64,000 nt of DNA from Marsupella aquatica (taxonomy: Eukaryota; Marchantiophyta), in the NCBI GenBank assembly GCA_973895155.1, contig OZ316892.1, forward strand, positions 30,628,001 through 30,692,000, read 5' to 3'. Positions 9,111 to 20,533 of the stretch are shown here, one piece after another. The notes beneath the pieces are model-generated. The model made no database searches. It was not told where the DNA came from and worked only from the letters and a program-made list of their open reading frames with translations. Every line of letters begins with the position of its first letter. Position 1 is the first letter of the stretch. The translations under genes were made by a program, and so were the position numbers.

Positions 9111-12100
9111 AAGTGTTGCTTTTGTGGAGATGTCGTGTGTTCACGTCCTCTGATAAGCACCTTCGATCAGCAAGGTGAGCAGGAGCTGTACTTGCCTCAC
9201 CAACAGCAACCAACCTTAAATTATCAGTTCCCACTCACTGTGTCATTCCATTGGTTCCAGCTAGGGGTCACAGTGTAAACATAGCATGAAACACTCCTAA
9301 TCAACTTGCTTACAAACTACAATATCCAGAAAGAGTGAAAGTCTCACCCTCCAGTGAGCAGCAGAGTGGTAGTTCAGTAGATGTGTTGATGTGCAGTTAA
9401 ACCTCCACTATTGCTTACTTCTGGTGTATGCTGCTCAGAAGAAGACATATTAGTAGCAGCAAATTGCAAATAATGGCCATAAGCAAACCGTGAGAGTTTG
9501 CAGAATGCTACGACAAATCCATCACAGCAGTGCTCCACAGGAATGAAACCAAGCAAAATTTGGTGACCTCGGCCAATGACAAGGCCAATGTAGTGAACAA
9601 TCCTTGACCGATCAGGATATGGATTGGAATTACAATTAGTCAGCTCTTCTTCTTTGTTTTCTAACTCTGGGGGAAATGAGCATGACCAGGGAATTCTCTG
9701 AGAAATAGAAGAATCGCTAAGTACAGTATTCTTAAGAGTAGTTTTGTTCTAATTCTGAAATCTACACATAGGACATTTATCATGAAAACTGAAGATCCAT
9801 TTGACAACTCCATGATAGCCTATTCCGCATTGTGTCCGCTCCATGCAAGCAAGGGGTATTCATCCGAGCTTAGTCTAACCATGAATGATTGTTCTGGAAG
9901 CAGTTGCGACAATGTTTTGGTTTTTTTCTCCTATCCAACTCAATAGCTCACAAACATGGCATTGGACCCATTAACAAATTATACTTGCCATCATTCTCAA
10001 CTGTATTACATGGCCCACACTGCTGACATCCCTGACTCTTAAGGGAAACTCATCTCCTGGGCCAACAACATCTCAGATTCTACAAAAATGAGAAACTGTG
10101 AAAACTTCTTGATCTCCTATCCTGTGATTGTAGCATGTATGATTTGCTGGGACTGCAGGCAGTTCTGGACCTTGCTGCGCTTTATATACAACAACAACCT
10201 GAGCTCCATGAATTTGTTTTTAATAGACGTGCGTTTGACCACGGCTACAACTCCAAAACAATCACCAAATCAAATCATAACAAAACCCACTCGAAAGCTG
10301 AACACTAGAACACTGGGAACACACTCAAACAGGTTCTGCAAGGATGGCTCTCTGTCGGATCGGCTAGAGAATCAGGCAGGCTTCCTATATATGGTCTGCT
10401 CAGAGCCTTCCACTCTGGATTAGACTCTGAATCCAAATGCGAGTCTACGCTTTCCGTTGCTGGTCACAACGACGGGCAATCAGGATGATGCCATGCCGAG
10501 TAGAAGAACAAGAAAGCATTCCATAAAAGGCACTGAGATGAACCGTATAGTAAAAGTGGTAGTACTTCCGGTAGCACGACCGACTCGCTATGTGACAGTC
10601 CGAAGAAAAGCTAAAAGGCTGAAAGGCGATAGATTTTGTGCTCAATGTGACAGGTTTTTTGAAATGATCAAGCCAAGGTGCAAAGGAAAACTGATTGAAG
10701 GTGACATGGGAAAGTTGTCAATGCAGGAGAAACTCTTGCCTTAGAGTAACCGTGTAACCAGGTAACAATGCAGGAGAAACTCTTGCCTTAGAGTGCTCGA
10801 CGCTCCTTCAGCTGGATAGGGGCAACTCCAACTACACGGTCTGGTCCAATCACCGCCTGCTTTGTTACAAGAAGGTGGACTAAGCCACAGCTGATGTCAA
10901 TCACACTGTAAAAAATGGACAGATGAGCCATGTCACGAAAGCATATATAGTCATTCCTCAATATTAAATGAGACTATGAGAGGGCATATATAAGTTCACG
11001 ACTAGGAAAGAGTCTCACCTTGTAGCACGGAGATTCTCAAAGCGCACCAAGATGAATCATTGTAGCAGGTGAATGTTGGGCGGTGTCATGTAAGGCGCAA
11101 ATCAATAGCTCGCTACCTCCTGTCTCCCCGTCTGTCTCCCGTGCACTTCTGCCTCCCCGTCCGGCTTCCCGTCTGTCTCCCACGTACTTAAATTGAAGTT
11201 TTAACAAAAACTGTCAACACCAAGTGCAGCAAATGCCAACATATTCACACGGCAGAGCATAAAAGTAGTCACAGTTCATGAATCAGTTCCCTATCAAATC
11301 ATGGGCACTACGCCGAGCACTGCGCAAGAGACTAGGATAGACACTGCAAACATGGGGACTTTTGTTTGGCAAGAAATCTGGACATCAAACCTTCAACAAT
11401 GGCAACAGGAAGCATTACATCAAACGAGAGGACATCAAATGAGCAGTCCGGTTATAGGCAAACGGCGACTGACATAGCGGAGGGAAAAAATGCGCATTGA
11501 CATAGCGGACATGCGCACATTGACATAGCGGAGGGGAGAAAAACTACAAAGCCAACTAACCTTTTTAAGGCCCACAATTTCAAGGGGAGGGACAAAGAGA
11601 GCAAGCACTCCAATCTCTTCAATCCCTTCTGCAAGTAGCCGCCAAAATCTACTTCTTGGGGTCCAGCCCACGGATGGAGATCATGCAAGGTGGTCAATCA
11701 CAGTAAGTGCAATCGTTGCAATCCACAAACAAGCTGCAAATGAAGACACGCAGGAGGGAAAGTCCGCAACACCAACAACATTACCCTTTGTAAAACCCCG
11801 AGCTTATCTTCTAGTTGCCAACGCTCAAACAAAACCTGCTCGGACACTACCAAAACCCTAATTCCATAAGCTCTCACCTTTGCGACACAACTCCTGCACT
11901 ATATTCAGCTGGCGTTGGCCCACTCTAAGCTCCCAAGCTTCACTTTAGTCCGCGCCGTGACTAAAGTTTCACTGCCTCTGTGAGCTTCGCAGTCCACCTT
12001 ACAGATCGAACAAAGCAATCACCTCCCTTCACATCCGCACTAATCACCTTTCGCAAAGAGTTGCAATCACCTTCCGCAATACCAGGAAGCTTGCTCCCTC

Positions 12101-13182
12101 TCGTTCAATGCCTTCTGCAGCATGAGCGATCACCTCTGCCGAAGCAACTTCAATCGAACACACAGCAACGGGGCGGGCAGTGACAACATTGACAGTGAAC
12201 GTTGGACTCTACTCAAACAACCTCAAAGCTGTCACAAAAGAACGAGGAAACATTGAGGCAGAAAACAAAGTCCCTAGCGCCAGGCAACCAAAGTATCGGG
12301 AAACCAAAGGATCGGGACCAAAGGAAGGGACGACATGCCATTCCAACAACGGGAAGGGGGAACGGGACGCGGGAACGGGCAATTTTTTGATGGTGGGGAT
12401 GGATGCCAACGATCCAATGGTCCCTAAACCCCCATCCCCTTAACATGCAACCCCCGACCCTTCACATCAAACCCCCCCTTAACCCCCTTTAGTGAAAACC
12501 CAGCCACCCCCTAGCCTTGACATATAAACCCCCTAATGTGCTTAGGACAACTCGACTGTGGCCACACTATGTTTGCAATGCCAGGGTCATCCATTTAGAG
12601 CGCCGCTTGCAAGCTTTGGCTCTCAAGATCCTCCCAAGGCAGCAAACAAGTTAGGGTTCACGGTCCATGTTCCTTTACCCTAAACCGTTGCGTCACTATT
12701 TCAATCGAGTGTTCTTCGGCTGGACGTGCCCCTTTACTGACCCACACCCCCTTGAGACCGGTACAAATCTACCTTTGTGCATCTCGGCCTTTTATAGATG
12801 GATTTAGTAATGGCCAAGAATATGTTGACCATCCCTCTGTAGTCCACCCTCCATGAACCTCACTTCATTAAACCCAAAATCTTTTTGGTCACAAAATAAG
12901 GCCATTTAATGAGTTATGCCCCTTGCTATCACCCTCTTTATAGAATTACCCCTCCTCAGCATAAGTGGTCATTACCCATGATGTGCTAGACTATTCATCC
13001 TTCACAAAGTAGCAAGGTTACTTTTCATAGTCTTTTAGTGAACCATAAAACACTAATAGTCTTTTGTAGTCTTCAACAAAACCGGTGCAATGGGTATGAG
13101 TTGTTTTAAGTATGGAAAAAGGACTTAGTGGGCTTAGTCCTATAAGGTATGGTCTAAATTGCCCCGGTTTCTACCTATCCAA
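9111..13182. other. 4-kb stretch without recognisable genes
   Basis: No ORF here has a recognisable domain. A 95-codon plus-strand ORF at 10457-10744 is basic and holds a CAQC pair, but I do not recognise it. Small repeats: a 29-bp direct duplication (10719-10747 and 10766-10794), clustered CTCCCCGTCTGTCTCCC words near 11110-11190, and repeats of ATTGACATAGCGGA near 11470-11540. The stretch 12420-12540 is unusually C-rich on the plus strand. Confidence 0.4.
10719..10794. repeat. 29-bp direct duplication, period 47
   Basis: The word starting CAATGCAGGAGAAACTC is present at 10719-10747 and again at 10766-10794. The copies are identical, separated by an 18-bp spacer. The first copy contains the end of the basic ORF at 10457-10744. 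Confidence 0.8.
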
Positions 13183-13643
13183 ATGGCAGAGAGGGATCAA
13201 CCCTATCCAAATGGCGGATAGGGATCATCCCCATCCAAATGGTGGACAAAGATCATCTCTATCCAAACGGTGGACAGGGATCATCCCTATCCAAATGGTG
13301 GACAGGGATCATCCCTATCCAAAAGCCGGACAAGGATCATCCCCATCCAAACGTTGGACAGGGATCTCTGCCAAAATGATGGATAGTGTCTATCACGGCG
13401 GACAGGGATCATCCCTATCCAAATGGCGGACAAGGATCATCCCTATCCAAAGGATGGACAGGGATCATCCCTATCCAAAATCCGGACAGGGATCATCCCC
13501 ATCCAAACGGTGGACAGGGATAATCTCTATCCAAACGGTGGACAGACATCATTCTTATCCAAAATCTGGACAGGGATCATCCATATCCAAACAGTGGACA
13601 GGGATCATCCCTATCCAAAAGCCGGACAGGGATCATCCCCACC
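13183..13643. repeat. 28-bp palindromic tandem array, left part
   Basis: About 16 units of roughly 28 bp follow each other. Each contains a near-perfect inverted repeat, half-sites GGACAGGGAT and ATCCCTATCC around a central base, then a short AAA-NGG linker. Units differ by scattered substitutions; one near 13350-13400 is rearranged. The array stops abruptly at 13643, where an LTR-like end (TGTCAC) begins. It resumes at 46250, so it was once continuous with the right part. A 181-codon ORF through the array is a by-product of the period and is not a gene. Confidence 0.95.
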
Positions 13644-14727
13644 TGTCACGCGATTGACATGGGTCTTAACACCAAAAACGTCACTATGGGTGTCAAAACC
13701 ATCTCCTTGTACCTGAGGATCACGAAGGGATGTTGTGAAGGCCGGTAAACACCAATTTATGCCCTTAACACCAAACTAGATCATAGCCAGACTCCATCAC
13801 ACATCACCCAAGCTCAATCCCAAGGAACCAAGGTTGGGGATCAGGTCTACGCTCATGATAGTTCTAGTGAGAAGGGGTCTTCATATCGGGCCCGTACACA
13901 CAGGGCCTAGCGCTACGGTGCGCACAGGTCTATACGTATGCTATGGTGCGTCCCATGGCTCCCTAAACCCAAGAAACCCCCCAGCTCAAGCCGATTCCCG
14001 CAGGTTTCGCGCTTGGCGAGGCCGTTTCCGCGGCTTAGCGGCATGGGACGCTGCTAACCTTCTACTACTACTATTAACATTTTACACACATATACTGGAC
14101 AGATCCTTCATCGGGTCATGAGATACGTAGCCGGCCTAATCTAGGCCTTCCCCTGTCTTCCCCTCCGTCTTGTTAGGTATGTTTGGATTCCGCCGCCGGA
14201 ATGATCCCCAATAGGCTTGGTTAAGCCGCTAAGACCTCTCTCAGCTCGACACATCCAACTCTCACTCCCCTGCTTACTTTCCTTCCCTTTGGTTGATGTG
14301 GGCACTCTTCACACAAGTTAATGCGACACACAAATAGCAAAATGACTCATTCTGACTGAGTCATACCATGCACTTGCCATACAAACAGTACATCTCATAC
14401 ACAAGTTCTGCGAACTAAGCCGTGAGGCCAACTCTATTCAGCTCTTAGGCATGAGGAAACATGAATATACACAAGGGTCACTGTATGACTAACCGAGAGC
14501 TTCTCGTACTACTTGATCCCAGCCCGGCTGGTGCAAACTAAAAACTTGCTAAAGAAGAGGCCCTGAGCTCCCCGCTGCCCAGGTACTTATCCTGGCAGTG
14601 GATCCGCCATTCTTTGCATCGTAAGCCTAATCTACTTAACAGTAATCTACTTGCCCGAATCTACCTATGTACAGCAAGGCAGGAGCACAAGTGTTGCTCC
14701 TACCAGTGGGACCGCAATCCCACTAAG

Positions 14728-15804
14728 CTAAGTGTCAGGGCCGCTCCTGGTCCTGATCCTAATCCTAAACTTGGAGATCAGCGCCCGCCCTGCCCACTCA
14801 CGCCTCCTCCCTAAAAGGAACGGCGCCCTTGCACCGTCACGACACCGGTGGTGGATCCTTAATGGACGCCCCAACGCTTCCTCCTCAGCCACTGCCGTAG
14901 GCTCATTCTCTGACAGATTACCTGCCCTTGACTGAGTCAACTCTCCATCGGCCTGACTGGGTCCACCATCGGCGTCGGCATCGGTTACGGCCTCAGCCTC
15001 GGCTACGGTCTCCCCGGCCTGCTCAAGAGGCGGATCTGGAATACCGGCCTCATTACTGAGTAGTTCGGCTTGGGCCGCACCACCCCCACCTGTGATGATA
15101 GCGGGATCTATTGCCGTATTCATGCCGGAGGATGGTGCTGGTTCTACCTCTTTGGTCACCACGGCTTGTGGAGTCGGATTACTCCTTGACCCTGAAGGTT
15201 TCCGCTTTTTCTTCTTTTCTGGTTCGGCAGCTGGTCCCTTCCCCTTCCCACTTACTTCCGGCACTGGTGCAGTTGGCGCGGCTTTTTCTTCGGCCAGTAC
15301 CACTCCTGGTAACTTGGTTGCCCCAATTGGAGTTGGGCCTGATGAAGACAAGCACTTAAATACTGCGGCTTGTTTCTTTAGCCGCTCCGTTTGGTTGTCG
15401 GCCCGCCGCTGGAGGTTCTCCATCTTCCTCGTGATTTCCTCCAACTCCTCCTGGATCTCATCCAGGTCCTTGCGTGCCTCCTCTAGTTCCTTCTGGGCTT
15501 CCTCCCGTTCTTGTTTCAAGGTAGTCCTCTCCTCCTGGGTTGCTCTTAGCTCCTTGTTGAGCTCTGCAATGATGACAGACTCCATCTGGTTCATCTTGGC
15601 GTAAGTCTGTTCGAGCATCTCGTCCTTCTCCCTTAGGTCGGCCTTGAAGCTGGCCGTCAGGGACGCAAGCTCCTGCTGCAGCGCCATAATCCCTTGATAG
15701 GATTTCCCTAACTCGGCCTCCTTCTGCTCAAGGGCTCCGCGGATTTTCTAGAGCTCCCCCTTCAACGCCCATTCCTTTCTTTGGGTCTCCGCCATGGCCC
15801 GGCT
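14728..15804 (-). pseudogene. 3' part of LTR-encoded ORF in the solo LTR, with nonsense codon
   Basis: The C-terminal third of the LTR protein. It has coiled-coil Glu/Lys/Arg repeats, a basic stretch (KKKKRKPSGSR), then an acidic Ala/Glu tail. A GAG codon of the intact copies has become TAG at 15748-15750. The coding sequence is also cut from its 5' part by the 15.6-kb insertion. Compared with the intact copies, the tail lacks most of the EAVGVAEA repeats and shows many substitutions, so this copy is older. Confidence 0.9.
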
Positions 15805-15880
15805 TGTGATGCCTAGACAGGAATCACTCGGCCGGTTAAGTGGGTAAAGCAGGAAGGCACCCTAGGAACACCTTAGTATA

Positions 15881-18800
15881 GTGACAAAACAAGGAAAATA
15901 TAAACAATTAGGGGCAACCATGGAACCCGGGCAGAGGCCGGAGGTAAGGCTGAGGGTGAAAACCCGATTAGGGTTAGGGCGCGTTAAGCGTCGGCGGCTA
16001 GGAAGGATCAACGGGAAGAAGGACCGGCAGAGGAGAGGGGTAAGGAGCGCTTGCAGGAGATGGTGGCTCATTTGCGAGCACGAACTAGGCAGACGACTAC
16101 GGGAGGCCAACTACTGTCAGCTGCTTAGGCAAGCACTCGGGGAGAGAGTAGATACCGACGATCAACCTAAGGAGGGTATGAGCAACATCAATCAAGCGGC
16201 ACATTTCTGGGGATGCCTGTTCGAACGGGCGACTGAGTACATCAAGACTTACGAGGACGAGGAGTCAGAAAGGGCAGCTCGAGAATGGCAGGAGCTCGCT
16301 CGATTGTGGGAGCTGCAAAAGACGGCTTTCTTAGGAGGCGAACTCATCAAGGACGAGTTCCTGTGGACGCCTACTTCCAATCAACTCGACGATCTTCTGT
16401 TTTGCAAGGACAGCGTCGTCGGCATCCGAGAGGCCATCAAGAACTGCAACGACATACACTGGGAATTAAAGGGTAGCACGGAAAGGTGGACCCAGGCAAC
16501 GGTGCTAGGAGAAACCTCCACGGCAGCAGAGATGAAGAGGAAGGGAGCCGTCAACGATGAAGCCACCCCGGCAAAAAGAACGAGGTCGGCGGCACCAAAG
16601 AAGCCAGCCGAGCAGCAGAGCAGGAGGCAGGGAGAAGCCGAAGAGGAGGAGGTCGATCCCATCAAGGCCATTCCAACCAGGGATGACACCTGGAAGGGCT
16701 GGGCGGCAACCCTACCGGTGGAGGTGCAACTACATTTTGCACGGGAGGAGGATGCATGCTTTACGGCCATGCAGACCAAGAAGTACCAAGGCTTCATGGC
16801 CGGATCCGGCTTGGAGGCCTTTGTAAGATTACCATGGCTGAAGCCGGAGGTACCGGAGTCAGACCTATTAGAATTCGTGGGGTCATGGGAACCCGAGACC
16901 AATTGCACGAGGATATATGGGAAGGATTTCTATCTTACTCCCAAGGTGATTGCCGAAGTGTTTGGCTTGCCGATGGGCAATAAGACCAAAGTTGATACCA
17001 GGAAGACCTTGCCTGACAAGGAGTTCCGGTCGTTCCCCGGGCCATCAACGAAGAATGGCTTCTTCCGGAACACCTGCACCAACCCGCACATAGGAGAGAT
17101 GATCGACTTCTTGCGGGTGACCATGCATTGTAACTTGCCGAGGGCAGAGATCGGCAAGGCACAGGTCTATCTGGCAGAAAGGCCAGACCCAAGCCGGGAC
17201 TACAACGGGTACCTCCTCAACCAATTGAAGAAGATCTTAAAGGAGGAGCAGCAGGTAATCGGCATGGGGAGCGTGTCTCGGCTTGGCTATCACATGCCGC
17301 TGTTGTGCCGGTATGCCAGAGGTCAGACTTTTGCCCCGGTACTTCCCCTGCAGGTAAGGGCACCCGAGGAAGCTCCAACGCCGAGGCCGTTGGCTGAGAA
17401 GCCTCAACCACCTGTTAGTCCTACGATCGAGCAGGTGTTTAGGCCCAGGAAGGAAGACTTGCCGATGCAGCAACCAGGCATGCAGAGTCTGCTGAAACTA
17501 CTGGAGAAAGAAAAGAAATCGGCATCGGCAACAACAACGGCAACGGCAACAATGCAGGACACTACTACAGAGGTAGGCCTACACCGGCTCACAAGAGAAA
17601 ACCCCTTTGCTGGAGACAAGGAGAGAATCAGGCCGGAATCCAAGCCAGGTGTTCGAATGTACGTGGGAACCTCAAGCTCTGAATCTGAGGCAGAATTGCC
17701 TGAAGCTCCTACCGAGGAAGAGGAGAGGGAGAAGCCGGAAATCCAAGAGGTAGAGGAGGCAGTGGAGGACTGCAGCCATGATAATTCCGGCTATGGGTCG
17801 GACCATCACGTTCCAGGAGTAAGGACCTGTGGCCGGTTTGTCCCCACACTTCCAAGGGTAGTGCGAGGGGACCCCAACCAGCAGAGTAGCCCTGAGTCTC
17901 CCCCACCAGATGTTGCTCCCCCGAGCTTCGACGGCATAAAACAGACGGTGCAGGAATTTCAGGAGCGAATCAAGCAGGAGGAAGAGGCCGCCCTGGCTAA
18001 GGAAAAGGATTTACCAGGAGGAGATTGGCCGGAGGACATCAGGCGGCTAGCCGAAAAAGGAAGCAAACCTCTAGCCACGATTGAAGAGATCCGCAGGACG
18101 GCTTGGGAGCAGAGGCCACGATGGGCGATGCCGATCACTTCTACTTACTCCACCTACGCTAAGAATAGAGCCATGGAGTATGGTGAGATGTGTGGGGAAC
18201 TTGCGCTCGGCATCTTTGGAGAGGAGTTGGAGGTAGGACCCTTTTTCCATAGGGAGCAGTTGGAGAAGCACCAATTAGAAGAAGCGGTGGCTTTAGAGAG
18301 AAGCAAGAAGGACGAGGTCATTCGGCGGCTTAGGAGGATGGAAGCCGAGATTGAAGATCTAAGGGCGGCCAAGAAAGCCCAAGATGAACTGCGGATTAAA
18401 CGACATGAGCTGAACATCATGCAGGGGCAGTTGGACGCCGCGCAGGCTGATAATCAGAATATCAAGGATAAACTGACTCAGACGCAGGAAGAGTTGGCCG
18501 ACACGATCAAAGAAAGGGAAAAGTGGAAGCAAGAGCTGAAGAATACAGAGGAGGCCCACATAACAACCAACAGCCGGGCCATGGCGGAGACCCAAAGAAA
18601 GGAATGGGCGTTGAAAGGGGAGCTCGAGAAAATCCGCGGAGCCCTTGAGCAGAAGGAGGTCGAGTTAGGGAAATCCTATCAAGGGATTATGGCGCTGCAG
18701 CAGGAGCTTGCGTCCCTGACGGCCAGCTTCAAGGCCGACCTAAGGGAGAAGGACGAGATGCTCGAACAGACTTACGCCAAGATGAACCAGATGGAGTCTG

Positions 18801-19543
18801 TCATCATTGCAGAGCTCGACAAGGAGCTAAGAGCAACCCAGGAGGAGAAGGCTACCTTGAAGAAGGAATTGGAGGAAGCCCACAGGGAGCAGGAGGAGGC
18901 CAAAAACGAGCTGGAGGGGGCACGTAAGGACCTGGATGAAACCCAAGAGGAGTTGGAGGAAATCACGAGGAAGATGGAGAACCTACAGCGGCGGGCCGAC
19001 AACCAAACAGAGCGGCTGAAGAAACAAGCCGCAGTATTTAAATGCTTAGCTGCAGCAGGTCCATCTCCTGTTGGGACAAACCAGTTACCAGGGGTGGTAA
19101 TTGCCGAAGGACAAGCCGCGCCACCTGCACCAGTGCCGGAGGTAAGTGGGAAGGGGAAGGGACCAGCTGCCGAGCCACCAACGAAGAAGAAGCGGAAACC
19201 TTCAGGGTCAAGGAGTAATACGACTTCACAGGCCGTGGTGATCAAGGAGGTAGACCCAGCACCGACCCCAGACAGGGTCACGGCTAAGGATCCAACTACC
19301 CTAGGGGAAGGGGAGGCCGAAGCCGTGGGAGTGGCTGAAGCCGAAGCCGTGGGGGTGGCTGAAGCCGAAGCCGTGGGTATTGCCGAGGCCGGTGTCGAGG
19401 CTGAAGCCGAAGGTGGACCCAGTCAGGCCGAGGGAGAGTTGACTCGGTCAAGGGCAGGTAATCTGTCAGTAGGCGGGCCAACGGCAGTGGCTGCGGAGGA
19501 AGTGTTGGGGGCATCCATTGAGGATCCACCACCGGTGTCGTGA
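15881..19543 (+). CDS. LTR-encoded protein with Transposase_32-like domain (5' LTR copy)
   Basis: 1,220 codons; the start could also be the second ATG at 15920. The N-terminus is very basic. Residues about 265-490 resemble the putative plant transposon domain (Transposase_32 type), with EFVGSWEPETNCTRIYGKDF and FYLTPKVIAEVFGLP. A Pro-rich and acidic middle follows, then a long coiled coil (about 780-1060), a basic KKKRKPSGSRS patch that could act as a nuclear signal, and Ala/Glu/Val repeats (EAVGVAEA). The function is unknown. Similar domains occur in extra ORFs of plant retroelements. It lies wholly in the LTR on the same strand as gag and pol. It might be made from a separate transcript or from U3 sequence in the 3' LTR. 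Confidence 0.85.
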   Translation: MTKQGKYKQLGATMEPGQRPEVRLRVKTRLGLGRVKRRRLGRINGKKDRQRRGVRSACRRWWLICEHELGRRLREANYCQLLRQALGERVDTDDQPKEGMSNINQAAHFWGCLFERATEYIKTYEDEESERAAREWQELARLWELQKTAFLGGELIKDEFLWTPTSNQLDDLLFCKDSVVGIREAIKNCNDIHWELKGSTERWTQATVLGETSTAAEMKRKGAVNDEATPAKRTRSAAPKKPAEQQSRRQGEAEEEEVDPIKAIPTRDDTWKGWAATLPVEVQLHFAREEDACFTAMQTKKYQGFMAGSGLEAFVRLPWLKPEVPESDLLEFVGSWEPETNCTRIYGKDFYLTPKVIAEVFGLPMGNKTKVDTRKTLPDKEFRSFPGPSTKNGFFRNTCTNPHIGEMIDFLRVTMHCNLPRAEIGKAQVYLAERPDPSRDYNGYLLNQLKKILKEEQQVIGMGSVSRLGYHMPLLCRYARGQTFAPVLPLQVRAPEEAPTPRPLAEKPQPPVSPTIEQVFRPRKEDLPMQQPGMQSLLKLLEKEKKSASATTTATATMQDTTTEVGLHRLTRENPFAGDKERIRPESKPGVRMYVGTSSSESEAELPEAPTEEEEREKPEIQEVEEAVEDCSHDNSGYGSDHHVPGVRTCGRFVPTLPRVVRGDPNQQSSPESPPPDVAPPSFDGIKQTVQEFQERIKQEEEAALAKEKDLPGGDWPEDIRRLAEKGSKPLATIEEIRRTAWEQRPRWAMPITSTYSTYAKNRAMEYGEMCGELALGIFGEELEVGPFFHREQLEKHQLEEAVALERSKKDEVIRRLRRMEAEIEDLRAAKKAQDELRIKRHELNIMQGQLDAAQADNQNIKDKLTQTQEELADTIKEREKWKQELKNTEEAHITTNSRAMAETQRKEWALKGELEKIRGALEQKEVELGKSYQGIMALQQELASLTASFKADLREKDEMLEQTYAKMNQMESVIIAELDKELRATQEEKATLKKELEEAHREQEEAKNELEGARKDLDETQEELEEITRKMENLQRRADNQTERLKKQAAVFKCLAAAGPSPVGTNQLPGVVIAEGQAAPPAPVPEVSGKGKGPAAEPPTKKKRKPSGSRSNTTSQAVVIKEVDPAPTPDRVTAKDPTTLGEGEAEAVGVAEAEAVGVAEAEAVGIAEAGVEAEAEGGPSQAEGELTRSRAGNLSVGGPTAVAAEEVLGASIEDPPPVS

Positions 19544-20258
19544 CGGTGCAAGGGCGCCGTTCCTTTTAGGGAGGGCGGACGTGGAGGGAGGAGGCGTGAG
19601 TGGGCAGGGCGGGCATGGATCTCCACGTTTAGGATTAGGATCAGAACCAGGAGCGGCCCTGACACTTAGCTTAGTGGGATTGCGGTCCCACTGGTAGGAG
19701 CAACACTTGTGCTCCTGCCTTGCTGTACATAGGTAGATTCGGGCAAGTAGATTACTGTTAAGTAGATTAGGCTTACGATGCAAAGAATGGCGGATCCACT
19801 ACCAGGATAAGTACCTGGGCAGCGGGGAGCTCAGGGCCTCTTCTTTAGCAAGTTTTTAGTTTGCACCAGCCGGGCTGGGATCAAGTAGTACGAGAAGCTC
19901 TCGGTTAGTCATACAGTGACCCTTGTGTATATTCATGTTTCCTCATGCCTAAGAGCTGAATAGAGTTGGCCTCACGGCTTAGTTCGCAGAACTTGTGTAT
20001 GAGATGTACTGTTTGTATGGCAAGTGCATGGTATGACTCAGTCAGAATGAGTCATTTTGCTATTTGTGTGTCGCATTAACTTGTGTGAAGAGTGCCCACA
20101 TCAACAGAAGGAAGGAAAGTAAGCAGGGGAGTGAGAGTTGGATGTGTCGAGCTGAGAGAGGTCTTAGCGGCTTAACCAAGCCTATTGGGGATCATTCCGG
20201 CGGCGGAATCCAAACATACCTAACAAGACGGAGGGGAAGACAGGGGAAGACAGGGGAA

Positions 20259-20272
20259 GGCCTATATTAGGC
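20259..20272 (+). promoter_or_regulatory. Candidate TATA box of the retrotransposon LTR
   Basis: CCTATATTAGG about 200 bp before the LTR end, the expected place for a promoter driving gag-pol. An identical copy is in the 3' LTR near 31167-31180. The start site was not determined. Confidence 0.4.
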
Positions 20273-20468
20273 CGGCTACGTATCTCATGACCCGATGAAG
20301 GATCTGTCCAGTATATGTGTGTAAAATGTTAATAGTAGTAGTAGAAGGTTAGCAGCGTCCCATGCCGCTAAGCCGCGGAAACGGCCTCGCCAAGCGTGAA
20401 ACCCGCAGGAATCGGCTTGAGCTGGGGGGTTGCTTGGGTTTAGGGAGCCATGGGACGCACCACATTTT

Positions 20469-20487
20469 TGGCGCTAGATGGAGGGGG
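20469..20487 (+). other. Primer-binding site (PBS)
   Basis: TGGCGCTAGATGGAGGGGG begins four bases after the 5' LTR end. The TGG start (complement of tRNA CCA), position and length fit a plus-strand PBS. Many plant gypsy elements begin this site with TGGCGCC. The matching tRNA was not identified. Confidence 0.7.
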
Positions 20488-20533
20488 CATTTCTTAAGCC
20501 GTGAGATATGAAGTTAGAACGGAAGCGTAGGTA

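Larger units (their letters stand above)
15805..20464 (+). repeat. 5' LTR of the intact retrotransposon
   Basis: 4,660 bp. The first 75 bp precede the ORF, the ORF fills 15881-19543, and the last 0.9 kb is noncoding. The noncoding part contains a TATA-like GCCTATATTAGGCC at 20259-20272 and an ATTCCGGCGGCGGAAT inverted repeat near 20195. If transcription starts shortly after that TATA, almost the whole LTR including the ORF is U3. Confidence 0.96.

Noticed and set aside
13183-13643. CRISPR-like array
   Set aside because: Units are contiguous with no unique spacers, the palindrome spans most of the unit, and the context is a eukaryotic transposon nest.
13112-13657. 181-codon ORF through the 28-bp array
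   Set aside because: Frame openness comes from the repeat unit; composition follows the palindrome, and the ORF runs into an LTR end.
13860-13885. TTCTAGTG as right end of the first CACTA element
   Set aside because: The bases before it do not match the CACTA terminal repeat, and it lies inside the host solo LTR.
16381-19281. Minus-strand ORFs of up to 175 codons opposite the LTR ORF
   Set aside because: They are shadows of a long GC-rich coding strand, repeated identically in every LTR copy, with no domain.
20469-20487. Half-site GGCGCTAG of the palindrome family in the PBS
   Set aside because: Only one half-site, and its position is explained by the primer-binding site.
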